A stretch of DNA of 64,000 bases from Streptomyces violascens (GTDB lineage Bacteria; Actinomycetota; Actinomycetes; Streptomycetales; Streptomycetaceae), in assembly GCF_014649955.1 (NCBI RefSeq), contig NZ_BMUA01000010.1, forward strand, positions 62,001 through 126,000. The letters run 5' to 3'. Position numbers and translations under genes: made by a program. The notes beneath the pieces were generated by a model. It searched no databases and was not told the origin of the DNA. It saw only the letters and a program-made list of their open reading frames with translations. Shown here piece after piece: positions 33,600 through 42,008 of this stretch; positions within the stretch are counted from its first letter, which is position 1, and every line of letters begins with the position of its first letter.

Positions 33600-34756
33600 T
33601 CATCAGCACCCCCGTCGACACGCACTTCCTGCCCATGCTGCCGCTGGCCCGGGCGCTCACCGGCGCGGGTCACGAGGTGCTCGTCGCGGGGCAGCCCGAC
33701 GTCACCGGCCCCGCCGAGGCGGCGGGCCTCGCCACCGCCACGTTCGGCGAGGCCTTCCACTACATGGATCTGCGCCGGGGCCGACGGCCCGAGGGCCTGC
33801 GCCCCATCGAGGTGGTGGGCCGCCCGCCGGCCCAGCAGATCGACGGCGCCGCCCAGATGTGGCGCAACCACGCCCCGTACTTCCTGTACGACTACCTGGA
33901 GCTCGCCCGGGAGTGGCGGGCCGACCTGGTGATCTGTGACCACATGGAGTTCGCCGGCCCGGTCGTGGCCAAGGTGCTCGGCATCCCGAGCGTGTGGCAC
34001 CGCTGGGGTGTGGCCCCCACGACCACGTTCATGCTCGGCCAGACCCGGATGTGGCTCGGCCCGCTGTGCGAGCGGCTCGGCCTCGGCTCCGTACCCGGGC
34101 CGGACCTGATCCTCGACCCGGCGCCGCCCACGCTCGCGAGCACCGAGGCTCCGGCCGCCCGGCCGATCCGCCCCGTGCCGCACACCGGCGACGGAACGCC
34201 CTGGACGTACGCGGCCCCGCCCGGGCGCCGGGTCGCGGTGGCGCTCGGCGGCTACACCCTCGACCTCGACGGCGCCCCACTGGTGCGCCGGATCGTCGAC
34301 GCGCTGGCCGCGGCGGGCGGTGTGGAGGCGGTTGTCTCCGCGGCCCCCGAGCACCGGGCCGCGATCGGCGCCCTGCCGGCGGGCCTGGCGTACTCCGCCG
34401 AGACCGCCCCCGGCCTGCTCTTCCCCGGCGCCGACCTCGTGATCCACCACGGCGGGCCCGGCTCCACCCTGGCCGCGGCCGCGCTGGGCATCCCGCAGCT
34501 CGTGCTCCCCCAGCTCGACGAGACGTTCCTGGCGGGCGACAAGGTGGCCGCCGCGGGCACGGGAATCACCCTGGACACGGCCGAGCGGCAGAACAGCGGT
34601 GCCGAACTGGCCGACAGCATCCGGAAGTTGCTCACCGAGCCCACGTACAAGTCCGGCGCCCAGCGTCTGCGCGCCGAGATCCATGCCATGCCGGCCCCGG
34701 CCGAGACCGTGACCCTGCTCGAAGAATTGACGACACGTCAGGAGGTACTGGCGTGA
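33587..34756 (+). CDS. GT-B glycosyltransferase 5
   Basis: This 389-residue GT-B enzyme has STPVDTHFLPMLPLARALTGAG, WHRWGVAPTT, and a donor motif in DLVIHHGGPGSTLAAAALG. It has the same architecture as its neighbours, but the VPFNGTG hinge is altered to VPHTGDGTPW. It overlaps glycosyltransferase 4 by 13 bp and the MFS exporter by 4 bp. Confidence 0.92.
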   Translation: MRALIISTPVDTHFLPMLPLARALTGAGHEVLVAGQPDVTGPAEAAGLATATFGEAFHYMDLRRGRRPEGLRPIEVVGRPPAQQIDGAAQMWRNHAPYFLYDYLELAREWRADLVICDHMEFAGPVVAKVLGIPSVWHRWGVAPTTTFMLGQTRMWLGPLCERLGLGSVPGPDLILDPAPPTLASTEAPAARPIRPVPHTGDGTPWTYAAPPGRRVAVALGGYTLDLDGAPLVRRIVDALAAAGGVEAVVSAAPEHRAAIGALPAGLAYSAETAPGLLFPGADLVIHHGGPGSTLAAAALGIPQLVLPQLDETFLAGDKVAAAGTGITLDTAERQNSGAELADSIRKLLTEPTYKSGAQRLRAEIHAMPAPAETVTLLEELTTRQEVLA

Positions 34757-36519
34757 GCACGGACGTGACCGCCGAAACCACCCCCGCCGAGACGGAAACC
34801 AAGGCCGCCACCAAGGCTGCCAAGGAGAAGAAGCCCAATCCGTACGGCATGAGCGACATCAAGGTCCTGGTGTTCATGGTCTGCGCGATGGCCATCATGA
34901 CGCTGGCCCTGCTGGACGGTTCGATCATCTCCTCGGCCGTCCTGCCCATCGTGCGCGACCTCGACCCGGCGCACGGCATCGACCGCTTCCCCTGGCTGAT
35001 CACCGCGTACCTCCTCGCCGCGACGGCCGCACAGCCGCTGTACGGCAGGCTCAGCGACAGCTATGGGCCGCGCCGGATCTACCTCGCGGCGCTCGGCACG
35101 TTCCTCGCGGGCTCCGCGCTGTGCGCGACCGCGCACTCGCTCACCCAGCTGATCGTCTTCCGCGCGGTCCAGGGGCTCGGCGGCGGCGGCCTCATGAGCA
35201 TGACGCTCATCGTGATCGCCACCCTGTACCCGCCCAAGTCCCGGGCCGGGCGCTCGAACGCGGGCGGCGCGCTCATCGCGGCCGGCATCATCGCCGGGCC
35301 CATGATCGGCGGACCGCTCAGCGAGAACCTGTCCTGGCGCTGGATCTTCCTGTTCAACGTGCCGGTCGCCGGGCTCGCGCTCGTGGGCGTGGCCTGGGCA
35401 CTGCGGCTCCCGGTGAAGGGCACCCGGCAGAAGGTCGACATCCTCGGCTCGGTCCTGATCGCGGCCGCCACCTGCGCCCTGCTGCTCGGCGTCAAGGCGT
35501 ACGGGGAGCACAAGTCGTTCTCCGGACCGGTGCTGCCCTACTTCTACGGCGGCGTGTTGATGGCGGGCGCCTTCGTGACCCGGCAGTTGAAGGCGGCCGA
35601 TCCGCTGATGCCGCTCACCCTGTTCAAGGACAAGGTGTTCCGGCCCGCGGCGATCCTCCAGTTCGTGGGCGGCTTCGCGCTGCTCTCGCTGCCGGTGTTC
35701 TTCATCAACTACCTGAACATCGTGCGGGGAGTGTCCCTCGACGCCGTCGGCCTCCATCTGATCCCGCTCGCCGTCGGTGTGGTCCTGGTGTTCCTCGGCT
35801 GGGGCAAGATCATCACCCGTACCGGGAAGTGCAAGGCGGTCCTGGTGACCACGACGGCGACGGCGGCCGCCGCGGTCGCCGGGCTCGGATTCACCGTGAC
35901 CGACGCGCCCGTCTGGGAACTCGACGTGCTGCTCCTGCTGCTCGGCGTGGGCCTGGGCGGTGTCACCTCGATCGCGCTGTTCATGACCCAATCGGCCGCC
36001 ACTGCCGACCAGTTGGGCGTGGTCACCACCACCTCGCGGTTCGCCACGATGCTGGGCACCACGATCGGCGGCACCGTGCTCGGCGCGGTCCTGAGCGAGA
36101 GCTTCGCCTCCGCCGCGGGCGCCTCCGGAATCAAGGACCCGGACACCGCGGCCGCGCAGCTCGCCGGGCTCGACGCGGCCCGCCGCCACCTGGTGAGGGA
36201 CGCCTTCGCTCACGCCACGTCCACGCTGCTCCTGGTGGCCGCCGGACTCCTGCTGCTCGCGCTGGCGACCGCCCTGCTCATGAAGGAGGTCGACGTGAAC
36301 ATCCTGGCCGAGAAGTCCGAGGACCCGGCCGTGGGCCGGTCCGCCGACACCGCCACCCAAGAACCCGCCGAAGAGGCCGCCCGACAGTCCGAGGAGGACG
36401 ACGACCATGCGCGTACTGATGCTGAGCACCCCCTTCCCCACCCACTTCACCCCCATGGTGCCGCTGGCCTGGGCGCTGATGGGAGCGGGCCACGAGGTGA
36501 TGGTCGCCGCGCAGCCTGA
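34753..36519 (+). CDS. MFS drug exporter, DHA2 (14-TM) type
   Basis: This 588-residue major-facilitator transporter has the motif A-like GRLSDSYGPRRIYL, motif C-like GGALIAAGIIAGPMIGGP, FPWLITAYLLAATAAQPLYG, and about 14 hydrophobic helices up to residue 515. A Lys-rich N-terminus and an acidic C-terminal tail (EDDDH) follow family habit. GTG 34753 overlaps the previous stop. The frame runs 113 bp into the following glycosyltransferase gene, so its last 37 residues or so are encoded by out-of-frame glycosyltransferase DNA; this tail is Pro/His/Gly-rich and does not look conserved. It probably exports the product. Confidence 0.93.
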   Translation: MSTDVTAETTPAETETKAATKAAKEKKPNPYGMSDIKVLVFMVCAMAIMTLALLDGSIISSAVLPIVRDLDPAHGIDRFPWLITAYLLAATAAQPLYGRLSDSYGPRRIYLAALGTFLAGSALCATAHSLTQLIVFRAVQGLGGGGLMSMTLIVIATLYPPKSRAGRSNAGGALIAAGIIAGPMIGGPLSENLSWRWIFLFNVPVAGLALVGVAWALRLPVKGTRQKVDILGSVLIAAATCALLLGVKAYGEHKSFSGPVLPYFYGGVLMAGAFVTRQLKAADPLMPLTLFKDKVFRPAAILQFVGGFALLSLPVFFINYLNIVRGVSLDAVGLHLIPLAVGVVLVFLGWGKIITRTGKCKAVLVTTTATAAAAVAGLGFTVTDAPVWELDVLLLLLGVGLGGVTSIALFMTQSAATADQLGVVTTTSRFATMLGTTIGGTVLGAVLSESFASAAGASGIKDPDTAAAQLAGLDAARRHLVRDAFAHATSTLLLVAAGLLLLALATALLMKEVDVNILAEKSEDPAVGRSADTATQEPAEEAARQSEEDDDHARTDAEHPLPHPLHPHGAAGLGADGSGPRGDGRRAA

Positions 36520-37573
36520 CGTCACCGACGCGGCCCGCGCCGCCGGGATCTCGGCCGTCGACATCGGCGACCGCTTCCACGGCCTCGACGTCCTCCAGCG
36601 CCACCTCCCCGACGGCGTACGCCCGTTGGAGCTGATGGGCCCGACCCCGCCGGAGAAGATGGCGGGCACGACCAAGCTGTGGGAGACCCACGCCCGCTAT
36701 CTGGTGAGCTCCTATCTGGAGTTCGCCCGGGAGTGGGGGCCCGACCTGATCGTCTCGGAGCAGATGGAGCTGGCCGGCCAGCTCGTCGCGGGCGCGCTCG
36801 GCATCCCGAGCGTGCAGCACCGCTGGGGCGTCGACCCGCTGAGCGGCCCCTCGCGCGCCTCGGCCCGCAACTTCCTGTACGGAACCGCCGAGCGCCTCGG
36901 CCTGGACGGCCTGCCCGACCCGACGCTGCTGCTCGACCCGTGCCCGCCCGCGCTGCACCACCCGAGCGCGGCGCCGGGCGCGCCGATCGGCTACGTGCCG
37001 TTCAACGGCACCGGCACCGTGCCCGACTGGCTGCACCGGCCGGCCGCCGACGGGGTGCGCCGCGTCGTGGTGTGCCTGGGCCGCCAGACCCTGGTGCTCA
37101 ACGGCACCGGCCTGTACCGCTCGATCATCGCGGCGTTCGAGGGCCTGGAGAACGTCGAGGCGGTGGTGACGGCGGACGCCGCCTTCCACGAGGGCTTCGG
37201 CCAACTGCCCTGCAACGTCAAGGTGGTTGAGCCAGTCCCGTTGAACCTGTTCCTGCGCGACTGCGCCGCCGTGATCCACCACGGGGGTGCGAACACCACG
37301 CTCACCTCGTGCGCGTTCGGCCTCCCGCAGGTGGTGCTCCCCCAGATCGTCGACCAGTTCGCCTCGGCCGAGCTGCTCGCCGCGGCCGGCGCCGCCCGGG
37401 TGCTCGGCGAGGCGGCCCCGCAGAACGACCCCGGCCAGGTCCGCGAGGCGGTCCGGGACGTCCTGGACGACCCCCGCTACCTCAAGTGCGCCCAGGAGCT
37501 GCGCGCCGACATGAGCGAGATGCCGAGCCCGGCGCGGGTGGTGGAGGACCTGGAGGGGCTGGTCGCCTCCTGA
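36407..37573 (+). CDS. GT-B glycosyltransferase 6
   Basis: This 388-residue DUF1205-type GT-B enzyme has STPFPTHFTPMVPLAWALMGAG, QHRWGVDPLSG, IGYVPFNGTGTVPDWLHRP, the strand VVCLGRQTLVL, and the donor motif AAVIHHGGANTTL. It is closest in pattern to glycosyltransferase 4. ATG 36407 is supported by GAGGAGGACG and by family alignment, although the upstream MFS frame continues 113 bp past it. It is the last gene of the operon; two hairpins follow. Confidence 0.93.
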   Translation: MRVLMLSTPFPTHFTPMVPLAWALMGAGHEVMVAAQPDVTDAARAAGISAVDIGDRFHGLDVLQRHLPDGVRPLELMGPTPPEKMAGTTKLWETHARYLVSSYLEFAREWGPDLIVSEQMELAGQLVAGALGIPSVQHRWGVDPLSGPSRASARNFLYGTAERLGLDGLPDPTLLLDPCPPALHHPSAAPGAPIGYVPFNGTGTVPDWLHRPAADGVRRVVVCLGRQTLVLNGTGLYRSIIAAFEGLENVEAVVTADAAFHEGFGQLPCNVKVVEPVPLNLFLRDCAAVIHHGGANTTLTSCAFGLPQVVLPQIVDQFASAELLAAAGAARVLGEAAPQNDPGQVREAVRDVLDDPRYLKCAQELRADMSEMPSPARVVEDLEGLVAS

Positions 37574-37594
37574 GCCTCGACTCCCTTACGGACG

Positions 37595-37625
37595 AGGGCC
37601 CTTGCAGCGCCTTGCAGGGGCCCTT
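37595..37625 (+). terminator. Hairpin after glycosyltransferase 6
   Basis: AGGGCCCTTGCA pairs with TGCAGGGGCCCT (one G-T mismatch tolerated in RNA), followed by TCTCC. It lies 22 bp beyond the stop. Confidence 0.55.
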
Positions 37626-37672
37626 CTCCATGGCCCCGCACGGGGCGGTGGTGTGCGTGGGCACACAAGGAA

Positions 37673-37707
37673 GGGGGCCCACCGACCGGAGTGGTCGGTG
37701 GGCCCCC
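37673..37707. terminator. Bidirectional terminator between convergent operons
   Basis: GGGGGCCCACCGACC pairs perfectly with GGTCGGTGGGCCCCC around a 5-nt loop. It lies between the rightward glycosyltransferase operon and the leftward microprotein gene ending at 37727. Confidence 0.8.
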
Positions 37708-37726
37708 TCGGCCCTGCCGGGGTGGC

Positions 37727-37819
37727 TCAGCCGCGGCGCTTCTTGAGGGCGTCGCCGCCGAACTTGACGACGAGGCAGACGACGACGGTGACGGCGAGAC
37801 CGATGATGAGGTGGCTCAT
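37727..37819 (-). CDS. 30-residue single-pass membrane microprotein
   Basis: This 30-residue product begins MSHLIIGLAVTVVVCLVV and ends in a positively charged tail with KKRRG. Residues 4-18 or so form one hydrophobic helix, with the charged end predicted to stay in the cytoplasm. ATG 37819 is preceded by TTTGGAGGACACC, an excellent ribosome site, which argues that it is really translated. It is the last gene of the leftward adenylating enzyme / carrier protein operon, 65 bp after the carrier gene. Function is unknown; it may anchor or regulate a transporter or tether the carrier system to the membrane. Confidence 0.65.
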   Translation of the reverse strand: MSHLIIGLAVTVVVCLVVKFGGDALKKRRG

Positions 37820-37884
37820 GGTGTCCTCCAAAGGACGGTTGTGGGTGGGGGGTTGGATGGTGCGGCGGAAACTTGTGGTGCCCG

Positions 37885-38148
37885 TCAGGCGTGGGCGGCG
37901 GTGCGCTGTGCGGCGAGGACCGCCCACAGCGCGCCCGGGGTCGCGAAGGTCGCGCCCGTGAGCTTGTCCTCGGGGATCTCCACGTCGTACTGGTCCTCCA
38001 GACGGACCAGGAGCTCGATGGTGGCCATCGAGTCGAGGCCGACGGCCTTGAGGTCGAGCGCGGGGTCGAGGGGGCTCGTGACACGCGGCAGGACCGAGGC
38101 CAGCAGCTGCTCGAAGCCGGCGTCCCACGAGACGTCAGTGGTGGTCAT
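37885..38148 (-). CDS. Stand-alone carrier protein (ACP/PCP)
   Basis: This 87-residue carrier has the phosphopantetheine Ser in AVGLDSMATIELL (about 40) and a typical helix III, DQYDVEIPEDKL. It is distinct from the PKS ACP at 12468. ATG 38148 follows GGAG. Placement 49 bp downstream of a free adenylating enzyme suggests that enzyme loads it. The loaded group may be the substrate of the luciferase-like monooxygenase encoded on the facing operon, or may be passed to the NRPS condensation domain or to the KASIII-like acyltransferase. Confidence 0.9.
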   Translation of the reverse strand: MTTTDVSWDAGFEQLLASVLPRVTSPLDPALDLKAVGLDSMATIELLVRLEDQYDVEIPEDKLTGATFATPGALWAVLAAQRTAAHA

Positions 38149-38197
38149 GGCGGAATCTCCTTACTGGGTTACTGACTCGGGGAGTCGTTCACTTCGG

Positions 38198-39721
38198 TCA
38201 CTTCTGTTCGCGGCGCAGCCGCTGCTTGTCGGTCTTGCCGTTCGGGGTGAGCGGGAGCTCGTCGAGCAGGTGGCAGGCGGCCGGGACCTTGGCGGCCTCC
38301 AGGCGCTCCGTCAGCTGGGCGAGCACCTCGTCGGCCGTCAGCTCGGTGACGGCGTACAGCGTGAGGTCGTGGCCCTCGGCCGGGGCCAGGGCGGCGGCGG
38401 CCGTCACGCCCTTGATGTCCAGGGCGGCCGTCTCGATCTCCAGGGTGCCCATGCGGACGCCCTTGCGCTTGAACAGGTCGTCGCGGCGGCCCTCGAAGTA
38501 GAGGTGGCCGTCCTCGTCGAGGTGGCCGTAGTCGCCGGTGTGCAGGGTGACCTCGCCGGTGACCGGGTCGGGGCGGAACCGCAGGGCGGTCTGCTCCGGG
38601 GCCTGCCAGTAGCCGGTCATGATGTGCGGTCCGCGTACACAGATCTCGCCGACCGTGCCGGGCGGCAGGAGCCGGCCGCCGTCGTCCAGGATCAGCACCT
38701 CGGTGCCGTCCAGGGCGCGGCCGACCGAGCCGGGCCGGGCGATGTCGCCGTCCGGTTCGAGCACGGTGATCCGCTTGCACTCGGTGGTGCCGAACATCGG
38801 CGACACCTGGGCCTTGGGGAACGCGGCCCGCAGCTGGGCGATGACGGGCCCGGTCAGCGCGGCCCCGGTGTTGGTGAACAGCCGTACCGGGGGCGCCTCG
38901 CGGCGGTCCCGCTTCGACAGCGTGAGCAGCATCTCGCCGAGCGAGGGCACCAGCGGAACGACGGTCACCCCGTGCTCGTGCAGCGTGCCGAGCAGCCGTA
39001 CGTGCCGGTCCGGCGAGGTGAGCACCACCTGGGCGCCCGCGATGACGGACAGCAGGATCTGGTAGAGCCCGTAGTCGAAGGAGACGGGCACCGCGACCAG
39101 GACGACGTCGTCCTCGCGGTAGTCGAGGCGGGCCTGGATGGCGCGGGCGGCGAAGACGATCGGGGCGTGCGTGCTAACCACGGCCTTGGGCGCCGAGGTG
39201 GAGCCCGAGGTGTAGATGAGCAGCCCCAGGTCGTCCGGGGCGACCGGCGCCTCGTCGAGCGCGGCGGGCGCGGCGTCGTACAGCGCCTCCGCGCCGCGCC
39301 GCACCTCGTCGAGCTCGAAGACCGGACGCCCCGTCAACTCCCGCAGGATCGCGGTGTCCTGGGCGTCCTGGCCGATCACGAGGACCGGGTCGCAGTCCGG
39401 CACGACGGTGTTCAGGTGGAAGCGCTTCATCGCCGGGTTGACCGGAACGAAGGCGATGCCGCGGCGCAGCGCGCCGAACATCAGGGCGGTGAATTCGCGG
39501 GTGTTGCCCACGCGGACCAGGATCCGGTCCGCGTGTCCCACACCCTGGGCGGTGAGCCAGTCGGCGTACGCCCGTGACCAGGCGTCCAGTTCCGCATAGG
39601 TCCACACGCCCGAGGCGTCGCGCACCGCGGGGGCGTCGGGCCGGGCGGCCACGGCCGCCGCGAGCAGTCCGGGGACGGTATCGGTGCCGGTGTCCGCGGC
39701 AACCAGCGTCTGAGTCGTCAT
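38198..39721 (-). CDS. Stand-alone adenylating enzyme (acyl/aminoacyl-AMP ligase)
   Basis: This 507-residue class I adenylate-forming enzyme has IYTSGSTSAPKAVV (about 181-194), MFGTTECKR, HTGDYGHLDEDG and the C-terminal catalytic Lys region LTPNGKTDKQRL. The A4-like segment VPVSFDYGLYQ lacks the usual NRPS pattern and resembles acyl-AMP ligases and carrier-loading A domains. The substrate is not predictable by eye. It leads the leftward operon with the carrier at 37885 and the microprotein, behind a three-repeat SARP box. Confidence 0.9.
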   Translation of the reverse strand: MTTQTLVAADTGTDTVPGLLAAAVAARPDAPAVRDASGVWTYAELDAWSRAYADWLTAQGVGHADRILVRVGNTREFTALMFGALRRGIAFVPVNPAMKRFHLNTVVPDCDPVLVIGQDAQDTAILRELTGRPVFELDEVRRGAEALYDAAPAALDEAPVAPDDLGLLIYTSGSTSAPKAVVSTHAPIVFAARAIQARLDYREDDVVLVAVPVSFDYGLYQILLSVIAGAQVVLTSPDRHVRLLGTLHEHGVTVVPLVPSLGEMLLTLSKRDRREAPPVRLFTNTGAALTGPVIAQLRAAFPKAQVSPMFGTTECKRITVLEPDGDIARPGSVGRALDGTEVLILDDGGRLLPPGTVGEICVRGPHIMTGYWQAPEQTALRFRPDPVTGEVTLHTGDYGHLDEDGHLYFEGRRDDLFKRKGVRMGTLEIETAALDIKGVTAAAALAPAEGHDLTLYAVTELTADEVLAQLTERLEAAKVPAACHLLDELPLTPNGKTDKQRLRREQK

Positions 39722-39856
39722 CCAGCAACCTCGTGGTCATCGGAACGGATGTTGGTCACCCGAGCGTGAGGGGGTGCTCTCGGGCCACCCTGGAGCGCCG
39801 GTGGACGCCGGCCCTCGGGCCCGCACCCAGCGTTCCGCGGGTTGTGCAGTTCTTCG

Positions 39857-39905
39857 GCTGCGGGCCGTCGTGGCTGGTCGCGCCCACGCGGCGGAGCCGC
39901 ACGAT
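39857..39905 (-). repeat. Degenerate intergenic repeat copy
   Basis: TGCGGGCCGTCGTGGCTGGT followed by CGCGCCCACGCGGCGGAGCC resembles the inverted form of the GACCAGCC-containing repeat seen at 12.9, 13.7 and 53.5 kb, but diverges after the GACCAGCC/GGCTGGTC block. Confidence 0.45.
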
Positions 39906-39978
39906 GTCACAGTCCCGCGCCCCTGGGGGTTCCTCCGAGCCTCCCTCGGATCTTGCTCGAATCCATCACAACGTGCCG

Positions 39979-40007
39979 GACTCGCAAGGGACTTGAGCCG
40001 CACTGGA
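39979..40007 (-). promoter_or_regulatory. SARP operator for the adenylating-enzyme operon
   Basis: On the minus strand TCCAGTG, TCAAGTC and GCGAGTC occur in that order with an exact 11-bp period. The box lies about 260 bp upstream of the 39721 start, implying a long leader or an unseen promoter between. Confidence 0.6.
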
Positions 40008-40029
40008 GCCGCTGCGGCCTGCCCGGGAC

Positions 40030-40047
40030 TCAAGTCCGGTGCGAGGA
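40030..40047 (+). promoter_or_regulatory. SARP operator for the luciferase-like monooxygenase operon
   Basis: TCAAGTC (40030) and GCGAGGA (40041) are spaced 11 bp. It lies 88 bp upstream of the LLM start. Confidence 0.6.
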
Positions 40048-40134
40048 GGGCGTCCCATGGTGTCGCCGGGCAGCAAGCCCCCATGGTGACGACCCCGCCG
40101 CGACGACGTCCGACGGGGAAGGAGGCAGCGCTAA

Positions 40135-41277
40135 ATGAACGCGGATTCCCGGCAGACCGGCAGCCAGGGTGCGGACGGCTCGGCAGGTAAGCGGCCGCTG
40201 GACTTCGGTGTCTTCTTCTTCGCCGCGGTCGGCGACCGGGCTGAGGAGACCTACCGGCTGATGCTGGACGCGGCCCGCCGCGCCGACGAGCTCGGCTTCG
40301 GTTTCGTATCGACGCCCGAGCGGCACTTCCACCGGTTCGGCGGTGCCTTCCCCAACCCGGCCGTGACCTCGGCGGCCATCGCCGCGGTGACGAGCCGCAT
40401 CCAGATCCGGGCCGGCAGCGTCGTGACGCCGCTGCACCCGGCGGCCCGCATCGTCGAGGACTTCGCGATGGTGGACGGCATCTCGGGCGGCCGGGTCGCG
40501 ATCTCGGTGGGTTCCGGCTGGAACGTCAACGACTTCGTGATCGCGCCGGAGAAGTACGAGACCCGGCGCGAGCAGATGATCAAGGATGTCGGTGACATCC
40601 GGACCGCCTGGCGCACCGGCCACTGGACCGGCCCCAACCCGCTCGGCGCGGAGACCACCCTGCCCGTCTTCCCGCGCCCGGTGCAGGAGGACCTGTCGGT
40701 GTGGGTGACCGCGTCGCGCAGCGAGGGCACGTTCCGCGAGGCGGGGCGGCTCGGCTGCAACATCCTGACCCACCTGGAGAACCAGGACGTCGAGTCGCTC
40801 TCCGACAAGATCGCCCTGTACCGCGCGGCCCGCGCCGAGGCCGGCTGGGAGGGCCCCGGCAAGGTCACCGTCATGATGCACACCTATGTCGCCGACGACG
40901 CGGCCGAAGCCCGTGAGGTGGGCGGCGGCGCCCTGCGCGACTATCTGCTCTCCGCCATCGACCTGGAGGCCCTCGCGGTCGAGGCCGGCGGCCGGATGAG
41001 CGGCAACAAGCAGGGGCGCGAGGTGCTCTCCGCGGTGAAGGCCCAGCGCAAGCTCGCCGAGCTCGGCGTCAACCGCTACCTGTCCGGGAACTCGCTGATC
41101 GGCTCGGTCGAGGAGTGCACCGAGACAGCGCGCCGGGTGCGCGCGGCCGGCGTCGACGAGATCGCCTGCCTGGTGGACTTCGTCGCCGACCCCGAGCTGG
41201 TGCTCGCCTCCCTGGAGCGCGTCGCCGCGGTCCGCCGCGAGGCGGCCACCCCCGCCGAGCCGGTGCTCGCCGCCTGA
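40135..41277 (+). CDS. Luciferase-like flavin monooxygenase (MupA/Atu3640-type LLM)
   Basis: This 380-residue LLM-class oxidoreductase has RPLDFGVFFFA, STPERHFHRFGGAFPNPAVT, SGGRVAISVGSGWNVNDF and VWVTASRSEGTF, which match the natural-product branch of bacterial-luciferase-like enzymes that often work on carrier-bound substrates in NRPS/PKS lines. It should use reduced FMN and O2. The FMN reductase gene follows 59 bp downstream and could supply reduced flavin. ATG 40135 follows GGAAGGAGG. The substrate is unknown; the carrier at 37885 is a reasonable candidate. Confidence 0.88.
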   Translation: MNADSRQTGSQGADGSAGKRPLDFGVFFFAAVGDRAEETYRLMLDAARRADELGFGFVSTPERHFHRFGGAFPNPAVTSAAIAAVTSRIQIRAGSVVTPLHPAARIVEDFAMVDGISGGRVAISVGSGWNVNDFVIAPEKYETRREQMIKDVGDIRTAWRTGHWTGPNPLGAETTLPVFPRPVQEDLSVWVTASRSEGTFREAGRLGCNILTHLENQDVESLSDKIALYRAARAEAGWEGPGKVTVMMHTYVADDAAEAREVGGGALRDYLLSAIDLEALAVEAGGRMSGNKQGREVLSAVKAQRKLAELGVNRYLSGNSLIGSVEECTETARRVRAAGVDEIACLVDFVADPELVLASLERVAAVRREAATPAEPVLAA

Positions 41278-41336
41278 TCCACCGGCCCCCGACTCCACGC
41301 AAAAGCCTCTTCACCCACTTGATCAGGAGGTTGTCC

Positions 41337-41912
41337 ATGCCGACGATCCTCGCCGTCTCCGGCAGTCCGTCGCCGGTCTCCAGCACCCACCAGGTACTCA
41401 CCCTCGCGACGGACCGCCTGGCCCGCCGCGGGCACCGGGTGGAGACGCTCGCCGTGCGCACCCTGCCCGCGGCCGAACTCCTGCGGGCCGACCTGACCCA
41501 TCCCCAACTCGCCGACGCGGCAGAGCAGTTCGCGAGGGCGGACGCCATCGTCCTGGCCACCCCCGTCTACAAGGCGGGCTATTCGGGACTGCTCAAGTCC
41601 TTCCTCGACGTACTGCCGCAGTTCGCCCTCGAAGGCAAGGTGGTACTGCCCCTTGCCACGGGCGGCTCGCTCGCCCATGTGCTCGCGCTCGACTACGGGC
41701 TGCGCCCGGTGCTGATGTCGATGAAGCCGCGAGCCGTCTCGATGAGCTTCTTCGTGCACGCCGGCGGCATCCGCAAGGGACCCGGCGGCTTCGCGGGCCT
41801 CGAACCCGACACCGACGCCCTGCTGCACGAGGCCACCGACACGTTCGCCGACCTGGTGGAGAGCCTCACCGAGGCCGCCACCCCGACCGTCCGGCTCGTG
41901 CCCGCCGCCTGA
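41337..41912 (+). CDS. NADPH-dependent FMN reductase (SsuE-like)
   Basis: This 191-residue flavodoxin-like reductase has an N-terminal phosphate-binding SGSPSPVSSTHQVL and the family segment ATPVYKAGYSGLLKSFLD. It matches the SsuE/MsuE group that feeds reduced FMN to luciferase-like monooxygenases. GATCAGGAGG precedes ATG 41337. Pairing with the LLM gene upstream makes a two-component flavin monooxygenase system. Confidence 0.92.
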   Translation: MPTILAVSGSPSPVSSTHQVLTLATDRLARRGHRVETLAVRTLPAAELLRADLTHPQLADAAEQFARADAIVLATPVYKAGYSGLLKSFLDVLPQFALEGKVVLPLATGGSLAHVLALDYGLRPVLMSMKPRAVSMSFFVHAGGIRKGPGGFAGLEPDTDALLHEATDTFADLVESLTEAATPTVRLVPAA

Positions 41913-42008
41913 CCGGCATCGCGGAGCCATCCCTGACCCCACAACTCCACCTATTCATCTGCCTGTTGATGTGTCGATCACGACGTAACCACGACAGAAG
42001 AGGACCCC

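Larger units (their letters stand above)
39722..40134. promoter_or_regulatory. 413-bp divergent promoter region
   Basis: It separates the leftward adenylating-enzyme operon from the rightward luciferase-like monooxygenase gene. It contains a degenerate copy of the common intergenic repeat (39857-39905) and two SARP-type boxes on opposite strands (39979-40007 and 40030-40047). I see no supported gene within it. Confidence 0.65.
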
